From: Bacillus sp. WMMC1349
GTDB lineage: Bacteria; Bacillota; Bacilli; Bacillales; Bacillaceae
Assembly (NCBI RefSeq): GCF_013155385.1
Contig: NZ_JABJUQ010000007.1
Coordinates: 781,001-845,000 of the forward strand
Direction of reading: 5' to 3'
Length of the DNA: 64,000 nt
Shown here: one piece after another, positions 8,824 through 16,851 of the stretch
Layout of the letters: each line of letters starts with the position of its first letter
Numbering within the stretch: the stretch's first letter is position 1
The notes under the pieces: model-generated
Told to the model about the DNA's origin: nothing
The model's database searches: none
What the model saw: only the letters and a program-made list of their open reading frames with translations
Translations under genes and position numbers: made by a program

Positions 8824-8873
8824 GGGAGCAAAGCAACAATCTTTACTGAGTTTGTTGCTTTGCTCCTCTTTTA
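8824..8873 (+). terminator. Strong intrinsic terminator of the PTS operon
   Basis: GGAGCAAAGCAACAA (8825-8839) pairs perfectly with TTGTTGCTTTGCTCC (8852-8866), followed by a T-rich tail. The following stretch to 9107 holds no gene. Confidence 0.9.
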
Positions 8874-9107
8874 TGTGAAAACATGATTATCGATACCGCT
8901 ATCAGCTTTAGTTTTGAACAAAAAATAAGAAACAAGCGGTTATATTCGTCAATAACCACTAAGGAATTTGAATCTAGTTCTGGTATATACAGATTCTTGT
9001 GGTAGGAGTCACTTGGTCTGTTCTCCTTATTATGTTATATTTCCCTATTGACAGTCCAGCAGTTTTGTTACAAGGTAATCATATAGCAATGATAGGAGGG
9101 TTTCTAG

Positions 9108-9665
9108 GTGCAATTGGTTGACGAATATATTGCCAGCTTGACAGGTCCAAAAAAAGAGTGGATCGAACAGTTTGTAGGATTTTTCAGAGAAATATTCCCC
9201 AATCTCGAGGAAACATTTGATCATAAAATGCCAACATATAAGGGTGACGGTTTTTATATCGCATTTGCTGCACAAAAAAACTATTTTTCTTTTTACACGG
9301 ATGACAAGCGGGTATTACCATTGATCAAAGATTTAATCCCTCCAGCATTTATGGGAAAAAGCTGTGCAAGAATCAAATACAGTCATGAATATGCTATAGA
9401 AGAATTGATGGATGTTTGCAAGGAGATTGTTGATTATCATAACAGAAAGCGATCCTCTGTCATTACTGATATGACAGGTTTGAAAAAGTGGTCATCAATA
9501 CCTTCTAAAACACAGCAGATGCTGTTAAGTAACGTATTTTGCTCAACATGCGGTGTAACGACAATGGTCAATTACAGTGTTCAGAATGATCGGCTTGGCT
9601 TAGTTTTAAAAGGAAAATGTTCAACATGCGGCGGCAATGTAGCGAGATTCATTGAGAATGAATGA
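9108..9665 (+). CDS. DUF1801 protein with C-terminal zinc-knuckle
   Basis: A 185-aa soluble protein. Residues 1-115 are a DUF1801/YdhG-like fold (VDEYIASLTGPKKEWIEQF, FDHKMPTYKGDGFYIAFAA, FYTDDKRVLPLIKDLIP, GKSCARIKYS). After a linker, residues about 140-180 carry two identical CSTCG motifs 31 residues apart, a probable four-cysteine zinc site. Most DUF1801 proteins end after the first domain, so the C-terminal addition is notable. GTG 9108 follows AGGAGGG by 7 bases. The DUF6884 gene lies 34 bases downstream and may be co-transcribed. Function unknown. Confidence 0.75.
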   Translation: MQLVDEYIASLTGPKKEWIEQFVGFFREIFPNLEETFDHKMPTYKGDGFYIAFAAQKNYFSFYTDDKRVLPLIKDLIPPAFMGKSCARIKYSHEYAIEELMDVCKEIVDYHNRKRSSVITDMTGLKKWSSIPSKTQQMLLSNVFCSTCGVTTMVNYSVQNDRLGLVLKGKCSTCGGNVARFIENE

Positions 9666-9699
9666 CCGGGCATATGAATGAGCAATTTAAGGAGGTCCC

Positions 9700-10164
9700 A
9701 TGAAAAAACTTTGCATCATTCCTTGCGGTGCCAAAAAGATTTGGGATGTTGACCCGATGCGAGGTCCTTCAGCTGCCATAGATGTTTATCTTAGTCCATT
9801 TCACCAAGCATGTCGGACATATGCACAAACTTTTTTTAACGATTGGGTGATCCTATCAGCAAAACACGGCTTTTTAAAGGAGCAAGATATTGTTCCAGAA
9901 AATTACGATGTCACCTTTGGGATGCGCCATCCTGAGATCATGCCTTTGGACAAGCTAGAAGCACAGACTAAACAGAAACAGTTGCTGAAATATGATAAAA
10001 TTGTGATGCTTGGCGGGAAAAAATACCGTCCTGTTATGAAGAGTGTGTTTGGCAGTGAACAGATGATCATTTATCCGTTAGCAGGATATCGAGGAATCGG
10101 TTATATGCTACAGGCACTTAACCGAGCTGTGGCTGAAGGGCGAGAGATTGAAGGAGCTGTCTGA
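9700..10164 (+). CDS. DUF6884 domain protein
   Basis: A 154-aa soluble protein. The N-terminus KKLCIIPCGAKKIWD, the block DWVILSAKHGFLKEQDIVPENYDVTF and LAGYRGIGYMLQALNRA identify the DUF6884 family found in bacteria and phages. Conserved Cys, Lys-Lys and SAKHGF residues suggest an active site related to the YaaA-like/queuosine-associated group; this is inference. AAGGAGG stands 7 bases before ATG 9700. A hairpin terminator follows at 10208-10260. Confidence 0.7.
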   Translation: MKKLCIIPCGAKKIWDVDPMRGPSAAIDVYLSPFHQACRTYAQTFFNDWVILSAKHGFLKEQDIVPENYDVTFGMRHPEIMPLDKLEAQTKQKQLLKYDKIVMLGGKKYRPVMKSVFGSEQMIIYPLAGYRGIGYMLQALNRAVAEGREIEGAV

Positions 10165-10207
10165 AAAGAGCAGTAAAAATATTGCCGGATTAGCGTAGTT
10201 AAATGTA

Positions 10208-10260
10208 AAGAGGGCTTCCAATCGTCAAAAAATTTGACTTTTTGGACAGGCTCTTTTTTT
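10208..10260 (+). terminator. GTCC-type hairpin terminator
   Basis: AGAGGGCTTCCAA... pairs with ...TTTTTGGACAGGCTCT before seven T. An outer arm AGCTGTCTGAAAAG at about 10157-10170 is complementary to CTTTTTGGACAGGCT. It belongs to the recurrent hairpin family listed in the findings. Confidence 0.65.
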
Positions 10261-10324
10261 GAGAAATTCAGATACCCATTGTTTATCAAGTTTGAGTATT
10301 TTGATGAAGGCTATTTGTCAGTCT

Positions 10325-10490
10325 CTACAACACTTTTCGATATAATATCCGTCTAAGCATCACTTTCAGCCAGTTTCCCTTGTGCAACTTTTCAAAGGAC
10401 TCATTTAAATGTTCCAGCACTCCTTTTCTTGTAATGGGAGGCCTGGCTTCTTAACAGTCCATTCTTCAAATAGTTGAGAAAATGCGGGCG
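10325..10490 (-). pseudogene. Unidentified C-terminal gene relic
   Basis: Read on the minus strand, about 55 codons look coding once one frameshift near 10430 is allowed: RPHFLNYLKNGLLRSQA, then RPPITRKGVLEHLNESFEKL and HKGNWLKVMLRRILYRKVL to TAG at 10325. No start and no family could be assigned. This is probably the 3' end of a lost gene. Confidence 0.3.
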
Positions 10491-10500
10491 AAAATTATCA

Positions 10501-10737
10501 TCATAAATTCCTTTTTTTCTGTTCAATTTCCTGACTTGCGCTGCGAATGTTATTTATATTAATAAACCAGAAAAAGCTTACTAACATGTAGTAAATACCT
10601 ATAATAGACAAATTATCAGTGATGTTTTCCCAAATAGGCTTTGATAAATAGAAATGCCCCCAAAGAAAAAATGCAATAAAAAAAACAAAGGGCATAACAA
10701 TATGAACCATTAAATATAAAAGTTTATCAAGCTTCAT
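10501..10737 (-). CDS. Small two-helix membrane protein
   Basis: A 78-aa hydrophobic protein: MKLDKLLYLMVHIVMPFVFF begins a first membrane segment (about residues 5-28), a second spans about 42-60 (IIGIYYMLVSFFWFININN), and a charged tail (QEIEQKKRNL) follows. AAAGGGGG lies upstream of ATG 10737. No family recognised. It is flanked by a gene relic and a long non-coding stretch. Confidence 0.5.
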   Translation of the reverse strand: MKLDKLLYLMVHIVMPFVFFIAFFLWGHFYLSKPIWENITDNLSIIGIYYMLVSFFWFININNIRSASQEIEQKKRNL

Positions 10738-11440
10738 TATTTAATAGGCCCCCTTTACTAATCATAAGCTTTCTTAAAGATGCCCTCATCGTCTCCCTTC
10801 AACTGATGCTGTAACAGCGACTTAAGGCATCAACTATACAATCTCCCAATAGGAAGAGGTTCAAACCAAACTCATTTGTGGATTTTGCAGCAAACTCATC
10901 TTTATTTTTTAAAAGATCAAATATTACTTATTTCCATCCTTCCATTAGAAACTGGAGTTACTTTGATAACTGTTTAACTTTTTTTCTCCTGATGTTTAAA
11001 TCAGTGTCTGAGTTTGCAAAAGTAAGCAAAAAAATAACGAAATCCTCAATTTTTTTACCATTTCTGTGCATCACTCCCACAATGGTATTCTACAAACAAC
11101 TTAACATGTGATAATCGGAATGTAAACTGTCCTTTGCTGGTGTAGAAGACAGGCTTCTTCAGTACTCATTATTGATCTGATGAATGCTAAAAAAGAATGA
11201 AACCTCAAATAGAAAGTTTTATATTCTATATGAAAGATAAAAAGTGCTATTTATAATTTGAAATAAAAGTAAATTTAAATTTATAGCACGACTTCTGATT
11301 ACTCTAAAACAAAAGATGTAACTTGAGTTTTCCAGTTAAATATAGAAGATTTTATCAATGAAAATTAGTGATAAAATGATCCTTTTGAAAGGTATATTTG
11401 AGATATATTCGACTCTGGGTGGTATATCCGTTAAAGAACT

Positions 11441-11549
11441 TTTTTACGTGGGTAGGAGCAAGGAACGAACTCAGAGGAGGTTCATGGATCGCCCGCGGAA
11501 AGCAAGCAAATTCCCCGATTTTCATTTATACGGACTACTTTCAGAATAG
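11441..11549 (+). repeat. Dispersed intergenic repeat, copy A
   Basis: The core CGCCCGCGGAAAGC(A/G)AGCAA(A/C)TTCC occurs here (about 11490-11514) and at 60825-60850, and a shorter part at 57431-57443. A following T-run (GCCTTTTTTTG) ends the element. It is GC-rich against its surroundings. It resembles the degenerate palindromic repeats scattered between genes in several Bacillus genomes. Confidence 0.55.
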
Positions 11550-11653
11550 CCTTTTTTTGTGATTATTTTCTATGATTTTATCCACGGATCTGAGCAACAT
11601 AGTCCGACGAAAGCCTATATAATAAAACTGTCCATTTTTTTCTACTCGATCAG

Positions 11654-11678
11654 TGTAACAAATTCATAGTTTATGGTA
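11654..11678 (+). promoter_or_regulatory. Candidate ECF autoregulatory promoter
   Basis: TGTAAC at 11654-11659 and GGTA at 11675-11678, 15 bases apart, resemble ECF -35 (TGAAAC/TGTAAC) and -10 (CGTA/CGTC) boxes. They lie 67 bases upstream of the ECF sigma gene, and such genes usually read their own promoter. Confidence 0.4.
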
Positions 11679-11744
11679 CTAATAAATGAATAAAAAATCT
11701 CAGTATACTCATCCAATGTCAAAGTCGGGTGAGGGAGGGACATG

Positions 11745-12239
11745 ATGAAACTTGAGGAAATCTATAAAGAAATACAGCCTGATATCTATGCATTTTTTTA
11801 CGTAAAAACCATGAATCAAGAAGAAACAGAGGATTTGACACAAGAGGTTTTTTATCAGGCAATCAAAAGCTTTAACACATTTTCAGGCAAAGCGACAGTC
11901 AAAACCTGGCTGTTTTCAATTGCTAAAAACATTCTAAAAAAGCATTATCGGTCTAAACGATATAAAGCAAATTTGTTAACGCTTATACCAAAAATAAACG
12001 CAGAAGATTTGTCACCTGAAGAACAATTTTTAAAGGCTGAAGAACAACAGCAACTATTTAGTGAAATGAATTGCCTTGATGAGCTTTCAAAAGAAATTGT
12101 AACACTTCGCATTTATGGTGAATTGTCATTCAATGAAATTGGTGTTCTCATTGGCAAGACAGAAAACTATGCCAGAGTCGCGTTTCATAGGGCAAAGCTC
12201 AAGCTGCATAAACAGATGGAGGGATATTATGGAGGATAA
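11745..12239 (+). CDS. ECF RNA polymerase sigma factor
   Basis: A 164-aa sigma factor with only regions 2 and 4, the ECF plan. Region 2 (about 8-75) reads DIYAFFYVKTMNQEETEDLT, then TWLFSIAKNILKKHYRSKR. Region 4 (about 105-155) holds LSKEIVTLRIYGELSFNEIG and a GKTENYARVAFHRAKLKL recognition helix. ATG 11745 is slightly better placed after GGAGGG than ATG 11742. The next gene, a membrane anti-sigma factor, overlaps by 11 bases, the usual paired arrangement. The stimulus is unknown. Confidence 0.88.
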   Translation: MKLEEIYKEIQPDIYAFFYVKTMNQEETEDLTQEVFYQAIKSFNTFSGKATVKTWLFSIAKNILKKHYRSKRYKANLLTLIPKINAEDLSPEEQFLKAEEQQQLFSEMNCLDELSKEIVTLRIYGELSFNEIGVLIGKTENYARVAFHRAKLKLHKQMEGYYGG

Positions 12240-13485
12240 AGTTCGCTATATTATTGAAGATTTGCTTCCTTTATATCATGAAGGGCTATTAAGTGAAGAG
12301 ACTTCTCGATGGATTGAGGAGCAGGCGGAAAAACATGAAGAATATCGAAAACTAGTGGAGATGTCAAATACCCCTCTTCCAAAAAAAGAGATTGTACCCC
12401 CTGTTGATCAGGAAAAAATGTTTAAAAAAATCAATCGCAAACTTTCGTTTTATCAAATTATTTTTGTAGCGATTTCCTTTTTTATTGCAATGAAAACGTC
12501 ACTCCTAAATGATAGCTTTGGTTTTATTTTATGGTATCCGGTGCTGGGGCTTCTGATCTATTTATTCTATCGCGATATCAAAAGTGTGTTGTTGCTTTCG
12601 TTTGTTCCAATATTGCTGTGGTCGTTTATGGACAACTTGGAGTATTTCATTAAAGAAGAAGGGGTTGAACACTTGTCTGTTGCTGTCGTTGGAGCATTTT
12701 TTTACAGTGTTATGCACTGTATATTCTCAATAATCGGTAGCTTTATCGGTTGGTTATCAATAAAATTCAAAAAAAAGAAGCTATATGGTGTGTTGATCGT
12801 TGTCCTGTCTCTATTGATCCTGTATTTTTATAATGCTTATAATGGCAATCCGATTAGTCAGAAGTTAGCGGAGAAAGCGTTGGAACAATATTTGGCTGAG
12901 CAGTATCCTAAGAAAAACTTGCGAATTGAAGAAGGCTTGTACGATTTTAAATTTGGTGAATACTCATTTAATGTGATAGACCTTGAAGATGAGAAGAGAA
13001 AAGAGCCCTATATTATGACTGTTAGAGGGTTTTTTATACCTGAAGTGAGTTTTGACGATATTCGGTCTGCACATTTAGATGAACCGTTGATGAAACGATT
13101 AAATAAACAAGCCGCGAAAGACCTTAAAACAGTTTTAGCTGAAAAGGTAAACAAACTGAAATCTGTTGAAGTCAACATGGAAATTGTAAAAGGACAACTG
13201 AAAGATGATGTAAAATGGAGCAAGCGGCTGAAGACAGATAAACCGATGGGTATTGATATTGTCCTTGATGCTACAAAACGTGATGAAAAAGATATCTATG
13301 ATGCGGCAAAAACCATTCAACGCTTGTTACATGATGAAGGATATGATTATGAATATGTTATGATCAATGCCAACATATTTGAAGGAGAAGACATCGAAGA
13401 TAAACATACTGGCTATGTGAAATATCATTTAGGTTTTGATAGAGAAACAGATTTACAGGTCGATGACGTTGAAAGGATCGAATAA
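12229..13485 (+). CDS. Membrane anti-sigma factor with degenerate zinc site
   Basis: A 418-aa protein starting at ATG 12229 after GGAGGG, inside the sigma gene. Residues 1-50 match the cytoplasmic anti-sigma domain: DLLPLYHEGLLSEETSRWIE. At the zinc motif H-x3-C-x2-C it reads QAEKHEEYRK, so His, Cys and Cys are replaced by Gln, His and Tyr. About four to five membrane segments follow (residues ~70-215), then a ~190-aa soluble, probably extracytoplasmic domain (NLRIEEGLYDFKFGEYSFNV and on). It should hold the sigma factor at the membrane until a signal releases it. The long sensor domain was not recognised. Confidence 0.75.
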   Translation: MEDKVRYIIEDLLPLYHEGLLSEETSRWIEEQAEKHEEYRKLVEMSNTPLPKKEIVPPVDQEKMFKKINRKLSFYQIIFVAISFFIAMKTSLLNDSFGFILWYPVLGLLIYLFYRDIKSVLLLSFVPILLWSFMDNLEYFIKEEGVEHLSVAVVGAFFYSVMHCIFSIIGSFIGWLSIKFKKKKLYGVLIVVLSLLILYFYNAYNGNPISQKLAEKALEQYLAEQYPKKNLRIEEGLYDFKFGEYSFNVIDLEDEKRKEPYIMTVRGFFIPEVSFDDIRSAHLDEPLMKRLNKQAAKDLKTVLAEKVNKLKSVEVNMEIVKGQLKDDVKWSKRLKTDKPMGIDIVLDATKRDEKDIYDAAKTIQRLLHDEGYDYEYVMINANIFEGEDIEDKHTGYVKYHLGFDRETDLQVDDVERIE

Positions 13486-13592
13486 GATAGAGTAAGTCTA
13501 TAGAAGCACATATAACCCCTTCAATAGCCTCTTGTCTGGATGTTTATTCCAATTTATGATTGTACATAACATCCAATATAGGAGGCGTTTGT

Positions 13593-14795
13593 GTGAAAAA
13601 TGTGTTAATTGTAAACTTTCCTGCAGAAGGACATGTCAATCCTACACTAGGAATCACTAAAGCTTTTGCTGATAGGGGAGACCATGTTCATTATATTTCA
13701 ACAGAAAAGTATCAAGAGCGCTTAGAAGGTGTCGGTGCAACTGTTCACTTGCATGAGGATTTATTGAGACATGCTGATATTGATGTGGCTTCTCTATCAG
13801 GTCTTCTTTCATTTCTAAAAATTCATTTGCAAACATCTTTACAAATTTTAGAAATAGCAAAAGAGTTATCAAAAACGATTCAGTTTGATGTCATCTATTA
13901 TGACAAATTTGGTGTGGGAGAGTTAGTTAGAGATTATTTAGGAATTACAGGGATCACATCATCATCTTCATTTCTATTTACGGAGGACCGGTTAAAGAAA
14001 CTGCCTCTGCATCCGAATTCAGATGCGCCACTGCAATTGGATCATGAATGTAAAGAATTATTGAAAGTGATAAAAGAGCAGTATGGTGTCACGCCGCGTG
14101 ATATGTCTCAGTTTATGAACAATCAAGCAGAGCGATGTGTTGTGTACACGAGTCGATATTTTCAGCCTGACAGTGACCAGTTTGGTGATGAAAATTTGTT
14201 TATCGGACCAAGTTTTCCAAACCGATTGGAGAAACACGATTTTCCGCTTGAAAAATTAAAAAATCAAAATGTCATTTATATTTCAATGGGGACGGTATTA
14301 AGCAAAACAGAAGAGTTTTTCAATTTATGCATTGATGCCTTTTCTGACTTTGCCGGTATTGTTGTAATCGCTGTAGGAGAAAAATTTGATATGACAACTC
14401 TAAAGAAGATTCCCGATCATTTCATGATGGCGTCATATGTTCCGCAATTAGATGTGTTGAAAGAAGCGGATGTGTTTGTGACTCATGGAGGAATGAACAG
14501 TGTGAATGAAAGCATTCATTTCCATGTTCCAATGGTGGTGCTTCCACATGATAAGGATCAGCCAATGGTTGCCCAAAGACTGGAAGAGTTAAAGGCGGGA
14601 TATTCGATTTCTCAAGACAACATGAATGAACATACATTAAGGCAGGCTGTCAAGAAAGTGCTAGGTGATAAGCGATATGTTGAAGGGATTGAAAAAATTG
14701 CTGACAGCTTTCAAAACTGTACCAGCATGAAAGAAGCGCTAAATGAGATTGATCGACTGATAACTAGGAACAAAAATGTGAAAGTAAATCGTTAA
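13593..14795 (+). CDS. UDP-glycosyltransferase (macrolide/YjiC type)
   Basis: A 400-aa GT1-family (GT-B fold) enzyme. The N-terminus MKNVLIVNFPAEGHVNPTLG is the acceptor domain. The C-terminal UDP-sugar signature reads VTHGGMNSVNESIHFHVPMV followed by PHDKDQPMVAQRLEELKAG. Family members transfer glucose from UDP-glucose to macrolides, flavonoids and other small hydrophobic acceptors. GTG 13593 has AGGAGG 7 bases upstream, so the longer TTG 13560 start is rejected. It is a single gene with a weak terminator after it. The physiological acceptor is not deducible. Confidence 0.88.
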   Translation: MKNVLIVNFPAEGHVNPTLGITKAFADRGDHVHYISTEKYQERLEGVGATVHLHEDLLRHADIDVASLSGLLSFLKIHLQTSLQILEIAKELSKTIQFDVIYYDKFGVGELVRDYLGITGITSSSSFLFTEDRLKKLPLHPNSDAPLQLDHECKELLKVIKEQYGVTPRDMSQFMNNQAERCVVYTSRYFQPDSDQFGDENLFIGPSFPNRLEKHDFPLEKLKNQNVIYISMGTVLSKTEEFFNLCIDAFSDFAGIVVIAVGEKFDMTTLKKIPDHFMMASYVPQLDVLKEADVFVTHGGMNSVNESIHFHVPMVVLPHDKDQPMVAQRLEELKAGYSISQDNMNEHTLRQAVKKVLGDKRYVEGIEKIADSFQNCTSMKEALNEIDRLITRNKNVKVNR

Positions 14796-14815
14796 CTGCG
14801 GTTTACTTATTTTTT
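14782..14815 (+). terminator. Probable terminator of the glycosyltransferase gene
   Basis: GTAAATCG - TTAACTG - CGGTTTAC followed by TTATTTTTTT; the stem overlaps the stop codon. Confidence 0.45.
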
Positions 14816-14878
14816 TGCATAAAAAAACGAAATGAAATCACGATAAGAGCCAAGAGGTTGAATTTTCTTCGTGACAAA

Positions 14879-14898
14879 AGTGTAAAGACAAGTGTAAA
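14879..14898 (+). promoter_or_regulatory. Candidate NiaR operator upstream of niaP
   Basis: The octamer AGTGTAAA occurs twice, separated by GACA, 39 bases before niaP. NiaR (YrxA) represses niacin uptake and NAD synthesis genes in Bacillus and its sites carry GTGTAAAGACA-like half sites. The assignment is from memory of that motif and is tentative. Confidence 0.4.
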
Positions 14899-14936
14899 CT
14901 AATAGTCATGTAAATCTGTAAAGAGGTGTTTTGAGT

Positions 14937-16142
14937 ATGAAACAAAATCATCTGGTTTCAGAGCGAAAATTGCTTAGTATTGCCGGTCTAGGCTGGTTAT
15001 TCGATGCAATGGACGTCGGTATATTATCATTCATTATAACGGCTTTACATGTTGAATGGAATTTGACATCGCAGGAAATGGGCTGGATTGGCAGTGTCAA
15101 CTCGATCGGCATGGCTGTTGGGGCTTTTTTGTTTGGACTTTTGGCTGACCGTGTCGGCCGAAAATATGTCTTTATTATTACACTGTTATTTTTCTCAGTT
15201 GGCAGCGGTTTGTCAGCTTTGACATCATCATTAACGGTATTTTTAATTTTACGCTTTTTTGTTGGCATGGGTTTAGGAGGAGAGCTTCCTGTTGCATCAA
15301 CACTTGTTTCTGAAACAGTCGAGCCAGAGCGGCGCGGTAGAGTTGTGGTATTGCTTGAAAGTTTCTGGGCATTCGGCTGGTTAGCAGCAGCACTTATCTC
15401 ATATTTTATTATTCCAACCTACGGCTGGCAGGTTGCTTTGTTAATTACTGCTCTTCCGGCGTTTTATGCACTCTATTTACGAATGGCTTTACCGGATTCG
15501 CCAAAATACGAAGAAATGGCGAAACAAACAAAGCCATCTATGTTGGAAAACGTGAAAAGCGTCTGGTCTAAAGCATACACTCGTCCTACAGCAATGCTTT
15601 GGATTGTGTGGTTTTGTGTGGTTTTTTCCTATTACGGCATGTTTTTATGGCTTCCGCAAGTCATGGTCATGAAAGGATTCAGTATGATCAAAAGTTTTGA
15701 ATATGTTTTGATCATGACACTTGCTCAGCTTCCTGGCTATTTCTCAGCTGCTTGGCTGATTGAAAAGGCCGGTCGGAAAATGGTTTTGACCCTCTATTTA
15801 TTAGGGACTGCCATTAGTGCCTACTTTTTTGGAACAGCTGAGTCACTTCCGCTTTTGTTAACAGCAGGCATGTTTTTATCATTTTTCAATCTTGGCGCTT
15901 GGGGAGCACTCTATGCTTATACCCCTGAGCAATATCCGACAACAATTAGAGGAACAGGTTCTGGAATGGCTGCCGCATTTGGGAGAATCGGTGGGATTTT
16001 AGGTCCATTGCTTGTCGGATACCTAGTCAGTCAAAAAGTAACTTTGTCAATTATTTTCCTCATTTTTTGCTTGGCGATTTTAGTTGCTGTTGCCGCTGTT
16101 TTCTTCTTGGGAACGGAAACGAAACAAAAAGAACTTGCATAA
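14937..16142 (+). CDS. niaP: Niacin transporter of the MFS superfamily
   Basis: A 401-aa, 12-helix major facilitator that follows B. subtilis NiaP (YceI) almost throughout: GLGWLFDAMDVGILSFII, GLLADRVGRKYVF after helix 2, GMGLGGELPVASTLVSE, PDSPKYEE, WLIEKAGRK and YAYTPEQYPTTIRGTGSG. It imports nicotinate/nicotinamide for NAD synthesis. ATG 14937 is placed 10 bases after GAGG; TTG 14931 is too close. In B. subtilis the gene lies elsewhere, near yceB-H, so its position here differs. A candidate NiaR operator stands upstream. Confidence 0.88.
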   Translation: MKQNHLVSERKLLSIAGLGWLFDAMDVGILSFIITALHVEWNLTSQEMGWIGSVNSIGMAVGAFLFGLLADRVGRKYVFIITLLFFSVGSGLSALTSSLTVFLILRFFVGMGLGGELPVASTLVSETVEPERRGRVVVLLESFWAFGWLAAALISYFIIPTYGWQVALLITALPAFYALYLRMALPDSPKYEEMAKQTKPSMLENVKSVWSKAYTRPTAMLWIVWFCVVFSYYGMFLWLPQVMVMKGFSMIKSFEYVLIMTLAQLPGYFSAAWLIEKAGRKMVLTLYLLGTAISAYFFGTAESLPLLLTAGMFLSFFNLGAWGALYAYTPEQYPTTIRGTGSGMAAAFGRIGGILGPLLVGYLVSQKVTLSIIFLIFCLAILVAVAAVFFLGTETKQKELA

Positions 16143-16160
16143 AGGTCTGTGAGATGTTTG

Positions 16161-16204
16161 GGGCTGTCCAAAAAGTCGATTTTTGACTATTGGACGCCTT
16201 TTTT
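16161..16204 (+). terminator. GTCC-type hairpin terminator of niaP
   Basis: GGGCTGTCCAAAAAGTC - GATTTTT - GACTATTGGACGCC then TTTTTT. Confidence 0.8.
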
Positions 16205-16241
16205 ATGTTTAATCATTGTGCTCTTTTCGGGCAAACCCGAT

Positions 16242-16685
16242 TTATTTTTTTACATCAAATGTAAAACGTTCGCATACGAGCATCATATCTTCAGAAAATT
16301 CATGTCCCAAATCTCTTAACGCTTTTGTAAAGAATTTTTCATGCGCTGTTTTCCAATATTGATAATCCCCTTCACCTTCTGCAATCGCAAAATCCTCTGG
16401 AACCTCATTCATTGGCATCAGCTTGACTTCTGTTGTTTTGATAATCGCTAAAGGCTCGTCTTTACCATTTAAGATCACACTATAATCTTCAACAGAGGGC
16501 AGTGGTTCATTTTCGATTTCATAAAAAATGTGTCCTGAACATGTAGCTGTTTTCACCCCATCTATTACTAATTGAGCTAGATGGTCTGGATTATCGCCAA
16601 ATTGCCACGCACTGACTGAAGGTGGTTTTGGTCCTTTTTGAGTTTTCCAAAACTCGTCCCAATACAATTGTGCAGCTTGGTTCAT
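16242..16685 (-). CDS. ASCH domain protein
   Basis: A 147-aa soluble protein. LVIDGVKTATCSGHIFYE and LAIIKTTEVKLMPMNEV, then AIAEGEGDYQYWKTAHEKFF, follow the ASCH fold (PUA-like), a family of RNA-binding or nucleoside amidohydrolase proteins (the E. coli YqfB type hydrolyses N4-acetylcytidine). The conserved Lys-Thr-x-T and Glu residues are present, but substrate is not provable from sequence. Its ATG follows GAGAGGAGAG. Monocistronic on the minus strand between niaP and a DJ-1 family gene. Confidence 0.8.
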   Translation of the reverse strand: MNQAAQLYWDEFWKTQKGPKPPSVSAWQFGDNPDHLAQLVIDGVKTATCSGHIFYEIENEPLPSVEDYSVILNGKDEPLAIIKTTEVKLMPMNEVPEDFAIAEGEGDYQYWKTAHEKFFTKALRDLGHEFSEDMMLVCERFTFDVKK

Positions 16686-16729
16686 ATTTATCTCTCCTCT
16701 CTCGGAAAATCATTGTCCTTCATTTGCAA

Positions 16730-16772
16730 AAAAGGGTGTCCAGTCAGTAAGTTTACCTATTGGACACCTTTT
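16730..16772 (-). terminator. GTCC-type hairpin terminator of the DJ-1 family gene
   Basis: AAAGGGTGTCCA...TGGACACCTTTTT; read on the minus strand the stem ends in ACCCTTTTTT, so it terminates the upstream minus-strand gene. Confidence 0.7.
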
Positions 16773-16851
16773 TCATGGCTAACAAATACTGTTTATACCT
16801 GAAAAACGGAGTTTGTCCTTGTTTCACTTTTCGTACTCTTCAAACAGGGAT

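Larger units (their letters stand above)
10738..11740. other. Long AT-rich stretch without a credible gene
   Basis: About 1 kb. Two ORFs (10878-11111 and 11358-11549) lack ribosome sites and family character; the second lies over a dispersed repeat. The rest shows nothing recognisable except the repeat at 11441-11549 and a candidate ECF promoter at 11654-11678. Confidence 0.6.

Noticed and set aside
10878..11111. 77-aa plus-strand ORF
   Set aside because: No ribosome site, Phe/Ser-rich AT-driven sequence, no family character.
11358..11549. 63-aa plus-strand ORF
   Set aside because: Lies over the dispersed repeat; no convincing translation signal.
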